64,000 nt of DNA from Phoronis australis (GCA_002633005.1 NMRA01000142.1:287356-351355), one strand, 5' to 3'. Positions 1 to 11,705 are shown, numbered from the stretch's first letter. Notes: generated by a model not told the origin, from the letters alone. Numbers and translations: made by a program.

Positions 1-410
1 CATAAAACATTTTCGAATTCGCAATTTTAGGGTTGGCTAACGCTAATAAACACTTTTTACAGACGCTGATGAATTCGACCTTCTTTTTGGTAAAGGAAAT
101 AAAATCTTATTATAGCGAGGAATATTAGGAGGCTGATTTTATTAGCTTTTAAAAGTGACTTGATTCGTTTTCGCAAAATATTGAAGAAATGCAATTTTAA
201 GTAATAATAGGTTAAGGCAATTGGATCCCTTCGGTACCATGGGAAACACTTCTTTTCAACCCATGAAACCTTTTACTTTTGAAGTCATTAATGATCACAG
301 AAACCTATTATTTTTTCTTAGAAATCCGAATTTTCCACGTTTTCACGAAGCTTGAAAATTTTATCTCTGTATTCTATTAGGTACAATCGGCTGTCTGAAA
401 AAAAATTAGC

Positions 411-530
411 AAGGCCTATTTAAACCAAAAACTCAGTGGTCAAAAATCAAGACCACTATTTTGTCGTTTTTCAATGAAATGACCTAGGCCTTGATTTTTG
501 ACGACAGGGTTTTTGGTTTAAATAAGCCTT
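411..530. repeat. Foldback MITE in lipocalin A intron 3
   Basis: Arms of about 41 bp (411-451 and 490-530) are near-perfect inverted complements (AAGGC.TATTTAAACCAAAA pattern) around a spacer of about 38 bp. Similar elements occupy the same intron in lipocalins B (16417-16515) and C (32315-32432), so this insertion predates the duplications. No protein is encoded. Confidence 0.75.
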
Positions 531-1121
531 GCTCATTTTTCCAGGCTCTCGATTTAACCTAATAGAATGTAAAGATAAAAATTTTTAGTTTCGTGCAAAA
601 CTTGTAACGTACATGACAGCTGCGACTTAAACCGCGACGAACTCGGGTGATCAATTTTCTTTAAGAAAACATAGTCACGTGACTACAAGGCATTATTTTC
701 GTGCGCTCAGTAGGTTATTGTGATCATGAAGGATTGAAAAAATAAATGCTTCCATGGGTTCACAAGTTGTATTTTAAAAGATATTTTTGATATCTTAAAG
801 AATCGCACTCCTTTAAAAAGAAATGTGATCTTTGATAGGGAAGATATCCAATTATTTTAAAGATACAATAAATCAAAACATCTGACGTTTTAGGCCACTT
901 AAGCTTATGAAATCGTTGTCGCGTTTTCCTTTCTCCAACTTGAATTGATTTCTGAACTTGAGAAGATTTGGCAGTTTATTGTTGCTAGTTCGTCACAAAA
1001 AATAATTTCAACTATGAGCAAATGACCATAGTTGTTTTTGACATCATAATGTGGTTTATAGTGGCCCTAATCATAACATCGGGGCATTCAAAATGTTTAA
1101 CAATAAAAGGCTTTGGCTTAC

Positions 1122-2511
1122 CTGAAAATTCTATGACCAACTTTGCAGGCACCGCAGCATCCAGTGCAAAGACACTACCAGTCATTTTGAATAATTCACC
1201 AGTGCTGGAAAGAATTCACAGGCTGTATCACAAGTCACATGAAAATTTAGGAGAGGGTGGCCGGGGTCTGCCCTCTTATTGCACGAACAAAAGTCAACCG
1301 CGAACTTTTTCCTTCAAAAAAACACATTGTGGTTTCTCCCTTGCTATATCATAGAACAGCAATAGAAACAGTTACAACGGAGAAGAACATTGAGTAATAA
1401 AAATTATTCACACGCTTATGGCCAAGCAGCAGTTAACCTTTGTTCGACAAACACAGAAACTGTTAATATGCACTGAGGCGAAAACTACATTTCGGACAGC
1501 TCGATATTTGACTTCAGCAAACGTTGTCCATTTACGGCATAAATGTCACGGAAAGTTGGTACGTTAGCTAAAAGATAACCTTGAAAGTATTTAATTTGAT
1601 TGTGTGAGACATCGCAAATTTGCGTTTTCGGTGAAAACTGTCGAAATATTCAGAAAGTAACACGAGCTTTGATGACTGCAACTCGTAAATACTGCTCAAT
1701 TTTCGTCAGGCATCTAATTCAGGTAGATCTCGTCTCGGCTTACATTTGCGCGAGAGAAAGGTAATGTTACTGAGACGCAAAAATTGTGGTACCGGGAATA
1801 TGCGTCCGTGAGAGGAATAGTGTGCACGAGAGAACTTTGTGTCAAGATGATCTGTACACCAGCGAGAAAGTTCCAAAGTCAGTTTAAAATGCTCGTCAAC
1901 CCCCAGGCATTTCTTGATTTACTGTTTACGTTGAAGGGAATTGTAGCTTTAACAAAACCGCCATATACCTTTTTCTGATTCCATTAATAAGCAGGTCAAC
2001 ACTGTTGTCTGGAGCCGTAGTGTACGTACCCTGGATGCATTTCAATCCGCTTTCGAAGACGTTGTTGGATCTATGGATTTCATACCAGTCACCGAGATAC
2101 TGTAAGAGTATAAATTAAAAATTCAATTAAGAAGAAAACACGTATCTTAGATCGATTTCCATATCTAGGCAGGTGTAGTTAATAAATCATATTACTAAAA
2201 ACGCTGCGTTTAGACTGACTGTCAAAAAATGGATCCGCAAATTGAAATTTCAAGAAGGAATCGGTGCTTTCGTACTTCCTCTGCGAAAGGTTTAGAACTA
2301 AACACTCGCGAGGAAGAAGGCTTTTTAAGTGAATTCAACATCGCATTGGTAATCTTTCATTTTTTACCCGTGTCATGTTGAGTGACTGCTTCAAAGCCGC
2401 TGTGTCTAAACATCCCCCGGTGTTGATAAAACCCTGCCCACTGACGACAACTAATGAACACAGTGCAATGACGGCTTGAAACATGGCGACGGTGAATGTC
2501 GAACTGACCAC
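1122..2511 (-). CDS. Lipocalin A, apolipoprotein-D-like (partial; start codon lost)
   Basis: Secreted lipocalin expected to bind small hydrophobic ligands in a beta-barrel. Exons read on the minus strand: exon 1 2511-2368 (signal peptide), exon 2 2099-1969 with the lipocalin GxW motif YLGDWYEIHRS, exon 3 1204-1122 (83 bp). All have GT-AG borders and the same phases and lengths (144, 131, 83 bp) as lipocalin C. Exon 4 should lie just left of base 1, because position 137 here matches 32031 in unit C and exon 4 of C starts at 31877. The codon matching the ATG of C (34368) and B (21751) is GTG here (2511-2509). The next in-frame ATG is at 2484 and still leaves a hydrophobic stretch, MFQAVIALCSLVV. 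No stop or frameshift is seen in the three exons. An LTR retrotransposon begins 483 bp upstream. The family assignment is firm; expression is uncertain. Confidence 0.88.
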
Positions 2512-2572
2512 CCAACTACGCGCGTTCACCTATTAAAGGTCTGTTCTTGCGTAACTTAATTTTCGACCGGCA

Positions 2573-2578
2573 CACGTG
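2573..2578 (-). promoter_or_regulatory. Conserved CACGTG box upstream of lipocalin A
   Basis: A palindromic E-box in the context CACACGTG lies 62 bp upstream of the position of the lost start codon. The same motif occurs at 50-63 bp upstream in paralogs B (21814-21819) and C (34418-34423). Conservation in three diverged copies hints at function, but this is inference. Confidence 0.4.
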
Positions 2579-2993
2579 CAAGATCAGACATTTATCCATA
2601 GACTACAAAAGGTATGCTGGTATAATGAAGATTATTTGATTTCTCGCTTCGACTCACCGTTCTCGAGTTAGGTGAGGTTTTCTGATTTGATGACTGTTTT
2701 CTATCAATAGTTATAATCCTTCAAACACTACCTTTGATATCAGCCGGGTGGGAAGATTCTGTGTTGTTGCATCCAAAACGTCGAAGGGTCGCGTTTATTT
2801 TGATTACATTGTAAAATTGATTTCTTTGCCAGCACTCAATCACAAATGGCCATTTTACCGTGTTGCTTGTTGATACATGTATCTCAGCCCTTATTGTCAA
2901 GCGTTTCATAATGAAGAATTAAAATCGTGCTTATTTCAGATCAAACACGCCCACATTTTGAGACAGTCATGATTCAGCGTTTCAAGCTTCTTA

Positions 2994-3305
2994 CGCCAGT
3001 GCGCCAGATGTCGGTTCGCTGTAGTCAGCGCCCTCTCTCTCTGCCGTCTGCCATTTTGTGCTAGCGTGCGTTCAGTAACGCTATGACCTACGCTAGGACC
3101 TAGCCAAAATCTTTTCAAAGTCACGTGTCCTGATTTAAAATACACAACAACATCGCACGTAATCTCGTGAAGTCTTGCTTTTTAGCGACTAGGTCCTAGC
3201 GTTACTGAACGGGAGGCTGGTATCGTTCATTTTATTTAGCTATCAATAAACCTTTAGTGTTTCGTCCACAGTTGCTCGTTCTGCATAAACAATTACCTTC
3301 TGACG
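2994..3305 (+). repeat. 5' LTR (interrupted by a MITE)
   Basis: This matches the 3' LTR (8253-8403) once the 153-bp insert at 3063-3215 is removed. Termini are CGCCAG...CTGACG here and CGCCAG...CTGGCG at the 3' copy, an inverted terminal hexamer rather than the usual TG...CA. It contains AATAAA (the CAATAAACC segment near 3246), the likely polyadenylation signal in R. Confidence 0.85.
3063..3215. mobile_element. MITE nested in the 5' LTR
   Basis: The insert is absent from the 3' LTR. Its core 3070-3210 (141 bp) ends in perfect 14-bp inverted repeats, GTTCAGTAACGCTA and TAGCGTTACTGAAC, with extra internal copies of ACGCTAGGACCTA. GCT stands on both sides, a possible 3-bp target duplication. 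A second copy lies at 11455-11594. Confidence 0.85.
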
Positions 3306-3320
3306 TGGTGGCAGCGTTAT
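3306..3320 (+). promoter_or_regulatory. Primer-binding site region of the retrotransposon
   Basis: TGGTGGCAGCG starts directly after the 5' LTR, where a tRNA primer site (starting TGG) is expected. The tRNA was not identified. Confidence 0.5.
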
Positions 3321-3462
3321 AAACGCACTTTACGACCGATCCCCGTCAATTACCGCAGTGCACGTACGCTATCCCATTTCAAAGGGGGACGAGCCAGTTC
3401 ACACTACTGGTCCACACACCGTGACAACTGACATTGTTTTGCGCTTTATTCGCACCTGGAAC

Positions 3463-4167
3463 ATGTCGCACAGAGCGCCTAAACAATGGTCGTTAACCAA
3501 GAACGAAGCAATAACAACTTTTGAGGCTTGGCGTCAGAACCTACTGTACATACTATCCCTTGACAAGAATTTTGCTGACTTCCTAGTTGACGGCGTGTCA
3601 TGGAGAAAGAAAAGTCCTACCTCACCTCACCGGAGTTTGGTCGCCGACGGCAATGGCGTCCCTGAAGATCACAGGAGGACTGCTGCTCAGAAGTGTCAAC
3701 ACCTGGAGCTCCTGCTTGCCCAAGTGGGAAACTGCTGTCCAGTAATTTCTCTCAATACCATAGTGAAGAACTCCACATCACTGGCCAACATATGGCAAGC
3801 CATTCGTTTGCATTACGGCCTACAGTCTACCGGTGCTCACTTTTTAGGCTGATGGGCGACCAGAAGACCTGTATCAAAGACTCGTCTCATTTGTCGAAGA
3901 CAGTCTACTACAGGCCCACGGTACCATTCGACGTCACGACGAAGTAGTCACCATAGATGAAGAGCTGACCCCCACACTAGAGAACATGGTTGTTCTCACA
4001 TGGTTAAAACTCCTTCATCCCTTCTCCCTAACCTAGTAAAGCAACGTTACGGCACTGAACTCCGATCTCGTACCCTAGCCACGCTAAAACCAGAGATCTC
4101 TCAAGCTATGGACTCGTTGCTTGACGAAATAAAACACTGCAGATGCTAAGATGCTACGCAACAGTAC
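3463..4167 (+). pseudogene. gag remnant of the LTR retrotransposon
   Basis: Starts at the ATG of 3463 ([12 protein letters not shown]). The upstream in-frame stretch has only a GTG, which is not a plausible animal start. Reads as a capsid-type Gag with [12 protein letters not shown] and later, in a shifted frame after about 3850, [16 protein letters not shown] and [15 protein letters not shown]. The frame therefore breaks near 3850 and again near 4020, with a stop near 4145. The structural protein would have packaged element RNA; it cannot be made intact from this copy. Confidence 0.8.
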
Positions 4168-4774
4168 TAGCAAATTCGACAACAAACGCTCTAACTTCCA
4201 CACACCCAAACGGACCTCAATCAGCAGACCATCGTGCCCCCTGTGTGTGCAAGCTCGTCGTGCGGAGACACAGCATTTTCTCAGCAAATGCCCATTTCTT
4301 CCACCACAAGATCGTCTTTTCATGAGTAAGGCGCGACAACTTACCTGTTCAGAAGACCATAGTGTAGATGACGCCAATGTGGACGATGACGACGACTGCT
4401 CTAACTTTTGCGTGTCATCCCATCGTGTCCGTGTGACCAAGTCTCCTACTTTCAAAGTGTTTTACACTCATCATCCTGTTGTCCTCACCGTTGACACAGG
4501 TGCTGAAACTAATATGATTAAGGCATCCTTCGCAAGGTTCATCGACGCCCACATCAAACCCAGTACTCAGTGCGCTTTCCAAGCTGAAGGCAAGTCACCG
4601 TTGTCCGTAGTTGTGGAAACATCACTTTCGGTTTCCCGAAATGACCAGAAATTGCTCCTCGAGGCGCTCGTCGTTGACGATGTGGACGTCGATGTTTTGG
4701 CTGGGACCCCATTCATAACTTCGAACGATCGCTGTTCGACCAGCAAAGTGTCAAATCACGATCCGAGGGACTGA
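4151..4774 (+). pseudogene. Zinc knuckle and retropepsin segment
   Basis: A 207-codon open stretch. Near residues 19-45 is a CPLC...HFLSKC zinc-knuckle-like arrangement. Near residue 100 is the aspartic protease signature VDTGAETNM with the catalytic DTG, followed by LAGTPF, the flap/ILG-like end of a retropepsin. Downstream the reading frame is lost before RT. Confidence 0.8.
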
Positions 4775-4880
4775 CATAATCACCTACGGCTCTGGTACAA
4801 AGTCTGCCACAAACCCACACCTCAGTTGTCCGCCTCACGCAGTAACATCTGTTACGATCACCGAGGTACTCCACAGTTTT

Positions 4881-6124
4881 GTGGCCAGGGGATTTTTGGA
4901 GGTTACCGTCCTATCAGATGTTGATCCTGATGGATCCATGGAACCATACCACATCCCTCGTAACAACCACTTTGGTCAAAATCACGCTACCGCCCCGAAC
5001 TTCCAGCTAGTCACGGACTCTGTACCACCAACCAGCTCCACGCGTACTCTTTTAGAATCTCCTACAACACAGTATTCGAGCTCTGTTGTGTTGGACCCTG
5101 ACTATTTGCTGTCACCTGAGACCAGACAACTGCTTTGCAGTGTCATGAATGAGTACAACCAGGTATTTAGCCTCGCGTTCCTGGCTACAATGGGTCTGCC
5201 GGTCCATTAAAGGCTGTGGTGAACATGGGTCCCGTCCAACCACCCCAGCGAAAGGGACGTGTCCCTCAATATTCTCGTCACAAACTCGTGGAGTTACAAA
5301 CCAAGTTTGATGATCTTGAGATGGAAGGTATCTTTCGTCGACTGGAGGACATCGGCATCACCGTCGAGAACCTGAATCCTTCTTTTCTAGTGAAGAAGCC
5401 AAACGGTGGGTTTCGTCTATTCATTGCCTTCGCGAATGTTGGTCGTTACTGCAAGACCCTTATGCCCGATGTAGATGCCAAACTTCGCACCATCACATGC
5501 TGGAAGTACCTCATCGGTACGGACCTCACCAGTGCCTTCTACCAGATACCATTGGACCGTTCTTCTATGAAATACTGTGGCGTCTGCACTTCCGTTAAAG
5601 GGGTGCGTGTCTATACCTGTGCTGCCATGGGTATGCCCGGCTCAGAAACTGCACTCGAATAACTCATGTGTCGCGTCCTTGGAGACCTTCTTCAAGAGGG
5701 CAAAGTCGCAAAACTGGATGATGATTTGTATTGCCGCGCGGATACCCCAGATGATCTCCTCACAGTATGGACCCGTGTACTCCAGGCCCTGGACAGGTGT
5801 AACCCCCATCTTTCACCTACCAAGACCGTCGTTTGCCCAAGGTCGACCACTGTCCTGGGGTGGATTTGGTTGGATGGCAATATCTCCGCGAGCCCTCATC
5901 GTATAGCTACACTCTCGTCCTGCCCCAAACCTGATAATGTCCGTGGTTTACGTTCCTTCATTGGTGCCTACAAAGCTCTAGGTCGAGTCTTACCTGCGTG
6001 TTCCCAAGCTCTTGCACCGTCAGAAGAGTCAATTGCAGGCATGAAATCCCAGGATAAGGTACCATGGAATGACAGTCTTCGTGATTCCTTCGATCGCGCC
6101 CAACAGTCTCTCAAGTCGCACTAG
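4881..6124 (+). pseudogene. Reverse transcriptase segment, broken into several frames
   Basis: Three consecutive open stretches (4881-5210, 5216-5662, 5666-6124) belong to one RT. The second holds [21 protein letters not shown] and [12 protein letters not shown] (RT motif A with its catalytic Asp). It ends at a TAA in place of a codon after GSETALE. The third holds KLDDDLYC, the catalytic box (normally YxDD/FxDD; here LDDD), and GLRSFIGAYK, typical of the thumb. Typical Ty3/gypsy order; disabled by stops at about 5210 and 5660. Confidence 0.85.
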
Positions 6125-6410
6125 AGCATCCTGAAACCTCGACCCTCAGACCAATTGTGGATCGTCACCGATGGGTCTGTTACTAGTCATGGAATAGGGG
6201 CAACGCTCTATGTCACACGATCGAGGACAGAAGCTGTGTCTTGCTAGGTTTTACAGCGCCAAACTTCGCAAACACCAAGTCACTTGGCTCCCGTGCGAGA
6301 TTGAGGCTCTACAGCTGCTGCCATCAAACACATCAGTCCGTTTATTATCCAATCGAATCATCGGACTTGTCTCCTCACAGACAGCAAGCCGTGTGCACAG
6401 GCAGTAGAAA
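6125..6410 (+). pseudogene. RNase H segment
   Basis: Translating across two frames gives WIVTDGSV (first catalytic Asp in TDGS), GIGATLY and, in another frame, FYSAKLRKHQVTWLPCEIEALQL, in which the CEIEAL glutamate is the usual second acidic residue. Frame breaks near 6200 and 6400 separate it from RT and integrase. Confidence 0.75.
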
Positions 6411-6691
6411 AACTATGTAGAGGAGAATTCTCATCTAGTCCTCGTGTAACATCGTTTCTGTCTATTGTCAGCCGCTACCAGGTTCACTTGTCACACCTAG
6501 CTAGTCCCGCAAACATTCCGTCAGACGTCGCAAGTCGCAACGCTCCCGACTGCAATGAACCACGTTGCCAAGTTTGTTCGTTTATCATCGCCATAGAAGA
6601 TTCTGTCGTGAGACATATCTGCATTGACGACGTCCTGCAAGGATCGACTCGTGTCCCATTCACGACTCGCTCCACCTAGATTGTTACTCAG

Positions 6692-7955
6692 TTGGAATGT
6701 CTTGATCTTCGACGTGTCCGCGCTCATCTGAAACAGGGCACTCGCCCTTCTAAGAAGCTCGCTTCCTTACCAGACGTGAAGCGTTTCCTCAGGGTTACCA
6801 CTATCTACCGTGATGGTCTACTCGTTGTACGTCGAAGCCAACCCCTGTTTGGTGCTTCCGAGAGGATTGTCGTGCCCCGGGCTGTTCTAGAAGGGTTGCT
6901 TACTGCTATTCACATCAAGCTTGACCACCCTTCCAAGCATCAACTGAAGCTGGTTGTCAGTTGCCACTTCTACGCGTTAGATCTCGATAAAGCCATTGAC
7001 CGGGTTTCTGAATCATGCTATTTATGTGCGTCCCTGAAAGCCTCTCCCTGTGCTTTTGTCCCAAAATCGACTACTGACCCGCCAGAGGTTCCAGGCATTT
7101 GCTTTGCTGCAGATGTCTTGAAGCGTTCGCACCAGCTCATTCTTCTTGTACGTGAAACGGTCACATCGTATTCTTCCACTTGTCTTATTGACACTGAGAC
7201 ACATACTGTGCTCCGAGACGCTCTAGTCCAACTCCTGTCAGAACTACTCCCACTTGATGGACCGTCTGCCATTGTCCGGGTCGATCCCGCCCCTGGGTTT
7301 CGTGCGCTCCAGAACGACAAGCTGTTAAACTCAGTTGGCATACGTCTAGAAGTTGGTCGCGTCAAGAACACAAACAAGAACCACGTTGCAGAAAAGGCAA
7401 TTGCTGAACTTGAGAACGAGTTTTTACGCCAGCAACCTGGAGGGGGTCCAGTGCCTAAGCTAGGTCTGAGCATCGCCACAGCCCGACTCAATTCCCGTCT
7501 TCGCTCTCGTGGTTTGTCATCTCGAGAAATGTGGCTCCAGCGGAATCAGTATACCAATGAACAACTCCCTGTGTCTGACAGAGAAATGATCTTACAACAA
7601 CACCGCGCTCGGACTGCGAATCATTCACACAGCGAAAGATCGAAGAATCCCCAGGGACGACACCTCTTTGGCTGTAGGTGATCTAGTGTACCTCCACGCA
7701 GATCGCGACAAGACAAAGGCTCGTGAACGATACTTGGTAGTGTCCATCGAGGACGACTGGTGTTATATCCGCAAGTTTGTTGGTTCGCAACTACGCTCCA
7801 CATCATACAAAGTCAAACTGGATGATTGCTACGTTGTGCCCGAGTTTTTCTTACCGCTTGCGGAGTTGCCTTCACCAGCTCCGACGCTGGATGACGACGA
7901 TGTACCGTACTCCACTGACACTCGTCCTGTTGGTATGCCGTCCGCCGATTCTTAG
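6692..7955 (+). pseudogene. Integrase with C-terminal domain, one frameshift
   Basis: The 329-codon stretch 6692-7681 has a zinc-binding region with LDHPSKHQL and CYLC, then core catalytic positions in FAADV, VRVDPAPGF and NHVAEKAIAELE (D, D, E). The overlapping stretch 7668-7955 carries the C-terminal chromatin/DNA-binding domain (VGDLVYLHADRDK, GSQLRSTSYKV), so one frameshift lies near 7670. A further short open stretch (7965-8174) is the divergent tail. The best preserved part of the element. Confidence 0.87.
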
Positions 7956-8235
7956 TCTGTCACGTTGCCTGCTGATCTTCAGCTTCCGCCTGTTCCTCAG
8001 GCATTGTCGCTGCCTCCGGACGATGCCACGTTTTCTTCTAATGACGACAACCCCTGCGATGTACCCAACGCTTGCTCTGATGCCCAGCCCGCTCTCAAAG
8101 AGGCCAGCGACTGTTGTCGACTGAAACGTTCTCACCACCCACCCTCATATTTACAGGATTACTTACTTAACTAAGGACAGGTAAAGTTTCCTCACGTTTA
8201 TTAGCCTACTTATTTGTTGTTAGTTTATGTTTTTG

Positions 8236-8250
8236 TGGAGAAAGAGAAGT
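8236..8250 (+). promoter_or_regulatory. Polypurine tract
   Basis: GTGGAGAAAGAGAAG immediately precedes the 3' LTR, as expected for the plus-strand primer of an LTR element. Confidence 0.6.
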
Positions 8251-8252
8251 CA

Positions 8253-8403
8253 CGCCAGTCCGCCAGATGTCGTTTCGATGTAGTAAGCGCCATCCCTCTC
8301 TGCCGTCTGCCATTTTTGCTGGTATCGTTCATTCTATTTAGCTCTCAATAAACCTTAGTGTTTCATCCACAGTTCGTTCTGCATTAGCAATTGCCGTCTG
8401 GCG
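8253..8403 (+). repeat. 3' LTR
   Basis: 151 bp, CGCCAG...CTGGCG, uninterrupted. Matches the 5' LTR except for scattered substitutions and the MITE missing here. Followed by TTAGTTAAAACC, which resumes the duplicated lipocalin flank. Confidence 0.88.
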
Positions 8404-9027
8404 TTAGTTAAAACCAGAACCACACTGCCGAGGGCCTTTGATGCACTGAAGAAAGAGAATCAAATAATACCGCACTACAGACATACACTACAGTGCCCTT
8501 TTCTTGGTGCGTTGCCAACAAGTCCAACAAAAAGCAGTTCTTTGTTACAATTCAAAGAGAATGTTTTAGTGCAAAATATGTAAGTTTTACCGTTACACAC
8601 CTTCCACACAATACAATTTCCTGTTAAAAACCTACAGAACAGTCATTATTAATTTTCACTTTCATTACATTTTGGAGCAGACATCAAATGCAATGACAGA
8701 TCTCGCTCAGTGAAGTATTAGTACTGCCGAAGTTACTTCTCAGCTTAAGCAACACCGACTTTTTCTAAATTAATGCTGCCTTTTTCCTGCTTAGCAGGCT
8801 ACAAATGAAAAGCGAATTAGGCCTTACACTCTCATAACACAAGTCTCCTAATATTCCGTGCCGTGATTCCATTCTTGTTGCCAACTCAATTCACAAGGAA
8901 TGCTAGACTGGGATTAGAGATGTGTTTCATGAACAGGATTAAGAAAAAAAATCAAACCTTTTTCAGCAAATGTGAAGTAGGAGCGTATCAAGACCAAATC
9001 TACGAACGTACATACATACATACATAC
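8404..9027. other. Upstream flank of lipocalin A, duplicated in unit C
   Basis: Matches 34850-35564 closely (both begin GTTAAAACCAGAACCAC). No gene seen. Ends in a short CATA microsatellite (about 9008-9027). Confidence 0.7.
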
Positions 9028-9270
9028 CAGTGGTGGATCTAGGATACCATAAGGGGGCCCCAACATTTTGCCTCGAGGAATTGGGCAAAGCGCGATTGTA
9101 TGTGCACGGGCGGCCCGAAAGTTGCAGGGTCCGGGAGTAGTATGAACTTTCTGTTCGGAAAGTCTATAGACTAAAATAAAATAAAATAAAAATACGGGAA
9201 CGCGATCCCGCAATATTTCCTTACGCTTCACGCTGTTGCTGTTTCACTTTCCCGCCTAAATCCACCTATG
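9028..9270. mobile_element. hAT-like MITE beside a CATA microsatellite
   Basis: Begins CAGTGGTGGATCTAGG and ends CCTAAATCCACCTATG; these are imperfect inverted complements of the GTGGCGGAT type common to hAT-derived elements. The same element stands at 35565-35843 in unit C. No open reading frame of note. Confidence 0.65.
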
Positions 9271-10147
9271 CATACACACATACATATGTATACACACATA
9301 CATATAACTGTTCTGGGGGCGTGTGCCTTGTCATGGCGGAACAGCTTGCGTATCTCTGTGACCTCCAGAGCTATACGGGCTGGAGTCATACTTGCAGAAC
9401 AGTACACGTGACTTTTTACCGCCAGATGCGAACTGGCCGACGTAAGCTTACAAATCATTCTGTGAAAAAAACCTGTCACCCAAGAACATAATTATGCGCT
9501 CAAAGAAAGCCAACATGAGTTCTTGCCGACAAACTTTGATTTTGATATTGGCATGGCAATTTTTGAACCACGGACAAACTCGGTGCAGCAAAAAATACAA
9601 CTAGCTTGAATTTTGATTTTGCAAGTGATACAGTACTTTAAACGCACTTCTCGGTCAATTATCTACAGTTTAAATGCATTGATTCCTGATAACAAGGAGA
9701 CAACAAGGAGTGAAATCAGAACTGATCTATTACCCTAGTAATGCATATTTTTAAGGAATTTTACGTCTCACTTGTGTCTTGATTATGAAACTACACTGAA
9801 CTTCATTCAAATACATGTACCCATATGTTACCTCAAATTATTCATTTTCATTTACAGATCTTGTCATCGCATCAAGTGTGAGTCAGTTCATGATTTAATT
9901 GTTTAATTTTAAACACCATTGGCGTTCAAGCTAAAATGGCTAAGCGAGTATAATATTGGCTTAGAGCTCTATTTGACTCGGGTGGCGTCATGTGTAAGTT
10001 GACTTTCATCTATTTGTATTAATCTCACATCCGTAGTACTCCTATATACTTCGCTTTTTAATGTTACTCATTCATCAGTTTTCTATTTGCAAGACTTAGC
10101 TTAACTTAATGTAATTAAATTAGTTGTGGTGGGAATGTTCTGGCATA
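9271..10147. other. Non-genic stretch
   Basis: Homology to unit C continues to about 9437 (9418 onward matches 35988 onward), then stops. The remainder is AT-rich and I see no gene or repeat in it. Confidence 0.5.
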
Positions 10148-11705
10148 CATGTCAGAATCTTACATGGATGTCAACCAACTGGTTAGGTGTACACGTTACT
10201 ACTGTCGACACCTTGTGGTCAAATTGTAAAACTATTCCAAGAAATAGTTGATTAATTGGCTGCAAAAAGGTAGAATAGTTTTTAGTCAGGGCAACCTAAA
10301 TTGTCCAGAGATTCCAAATCTTCAGTTTGGCTATCACCATATTTGCACTTTAATGTATACTTTATGGCTTGAGTTTTAATAAAACCTTAACTTAACTAAT
10401 GGCACGTGTAGTTTTGTTTGCTGTGAAATGTTTAATGCAGCTGTATTATGGAAAATTCAGGGATGGGCTCACAATTAACTAAACTAATTAAGTTTCGCTG
10501 GCAATCAAAATCTACCTCTGTTTTGGTACTTGAAGTTTAAGAATAAAATAAAAAGCTAACAAACCCGTTAACGATAAGGGAAAAAAGTAGACAGGAGCAT
10601 TAAAATGAAATAACAAAACCGGATTTGAAACACATTGAAACCATCGTTCCTTTGGGAAGTGGCCCATAGTCAAACTAACTTTTTAGTCGTTTTGTGACAT
10701 TTAATATAACAAGTTAAAACTACTCTCCACAGTTGCAATCCTTAAACAGTTTTAGTTGCAACTCCACTGATTGCCAGAGGAAACCAACTTGGATAAAATA
10801 ACAAGCATCATTGTTGAGACATCAGTGCTAGCTATTACCTTTCCACTTCATTAGCTCAGATCTACATCAATACAAAGGTCGAGCTGAATAGGCATCATAA
10901 AAGTTGTCTGGGGCTAAGGGAATCAGAGCGGTGACCATTGTAAGCGAAATTGGAGAAATTCTCCACAAGAACTCATTAACTGTACCTCTTAAAATCATTT
11001 GAAAATTTAGACAAAAAGCAAAATATTTAGTAATTCCTAGTGATTTTATTTTGGTTTTAAAACTTTTCACTTTCAATTTTTCTTCAAATTGTTTTATATC
11101 TGATAATTTTACGAACACCTGTTATTTTCAATATTTTCCATTTTAAATACAAAATATTTTCAAATTTGTTTCATAAGATTTTCATTTTGAACATAATTTA
11201 CTTTTCAAATAAAATTCTTTCCTTTAAAAATATATTGTTTTCTTAGCAATTAAATTAAAATTTGCTATTGGATGTTGGATGTTAACCAACTCTCTGTCCT
11301 TTTGTATAGCTTCATGATTTGACCACCAGGTGGGGCAGCTAATGGATGTTGGATGTCAACCTAGTCTCCTGCACAGACCCTCGAGGTTGGTTGGGGTCTG
11401 GGCCTTCACAAGCAATCCGTGACGTCAGCTTGTGAGGCCCGGGAACCAGGCGTGCCTTCAGAAGACGCTAGGACCTACGCTAGGACCTAGCTAAAACCTA
11501 GTAAAAGTCACGTGTTCTCATTTAAAATACACGACAATGTCTCATGTAATCTCGCGAAGTCTTGCTTTTTAGCGAGGTCCTAGCGTTACTGAAGGAGGCA
11601 GGTTAGATGTCAACCAACCACAAGGTGGCGTTTGCTTGTTGGTTGTCATCCAAGTAAGGTGTACATCTAACTAGTTGATTGACATCCATGTAAGATTCTG
11701 ACATG
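10148..11705. mobile_element. Element bounded by about 50-bp inverted repeats
   Basis: The left arm 10148-10196 (CATGTCAGAATCTTACATGG...) is the inverted complement of 11657-11705 (...CCATGTAAGATTCTGACATG), about 44 of 50 bases matching. A second right arm lies at 12132-12183. The interior encodes nothing recognisable, so this is a non-autonomous DNA element or a composite of them. Confidence 0.6.

Larger units (their letters stand above)
2994..8403 (+). mobile_element. Ty3/gypsy-type LTR retrotransposon, decayed
   Basis: The element has two LTRs, a primer-binding region, gag and a pol in the order protease, RT, RNase H, integrase, then a purine tract. RT and integrase sequence features ([19 protein letters not shown], integrase HHCC then DDE) fit Ty3/gypsy-like elements of invertebrates; I do not assign a clade. 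Several frameshifts and stops make it non-autonomous. It lies 5' of lipocalin A. Unit C carries the uninterrupted site near 34850 (CAAGCTTCTTAGTTAAAACC), and the filled site shows TTA on both sides, so the target duplication is at least TTA. The two LTRs differ by roughly one base in ten outside the nested MITE, so the insertion is not recent. Confidence 0.9.

Noticed and set aside
1022-1354. Plus-strand open frame of 110 codons (and its counterparts at 20162 and 32945)
   Set aside because: Antisense of lipocalin exon 3 in each unit.
7018-7491. Minus-strand open frame of 157 codons
   Set aside because: Antisense of the integrase.
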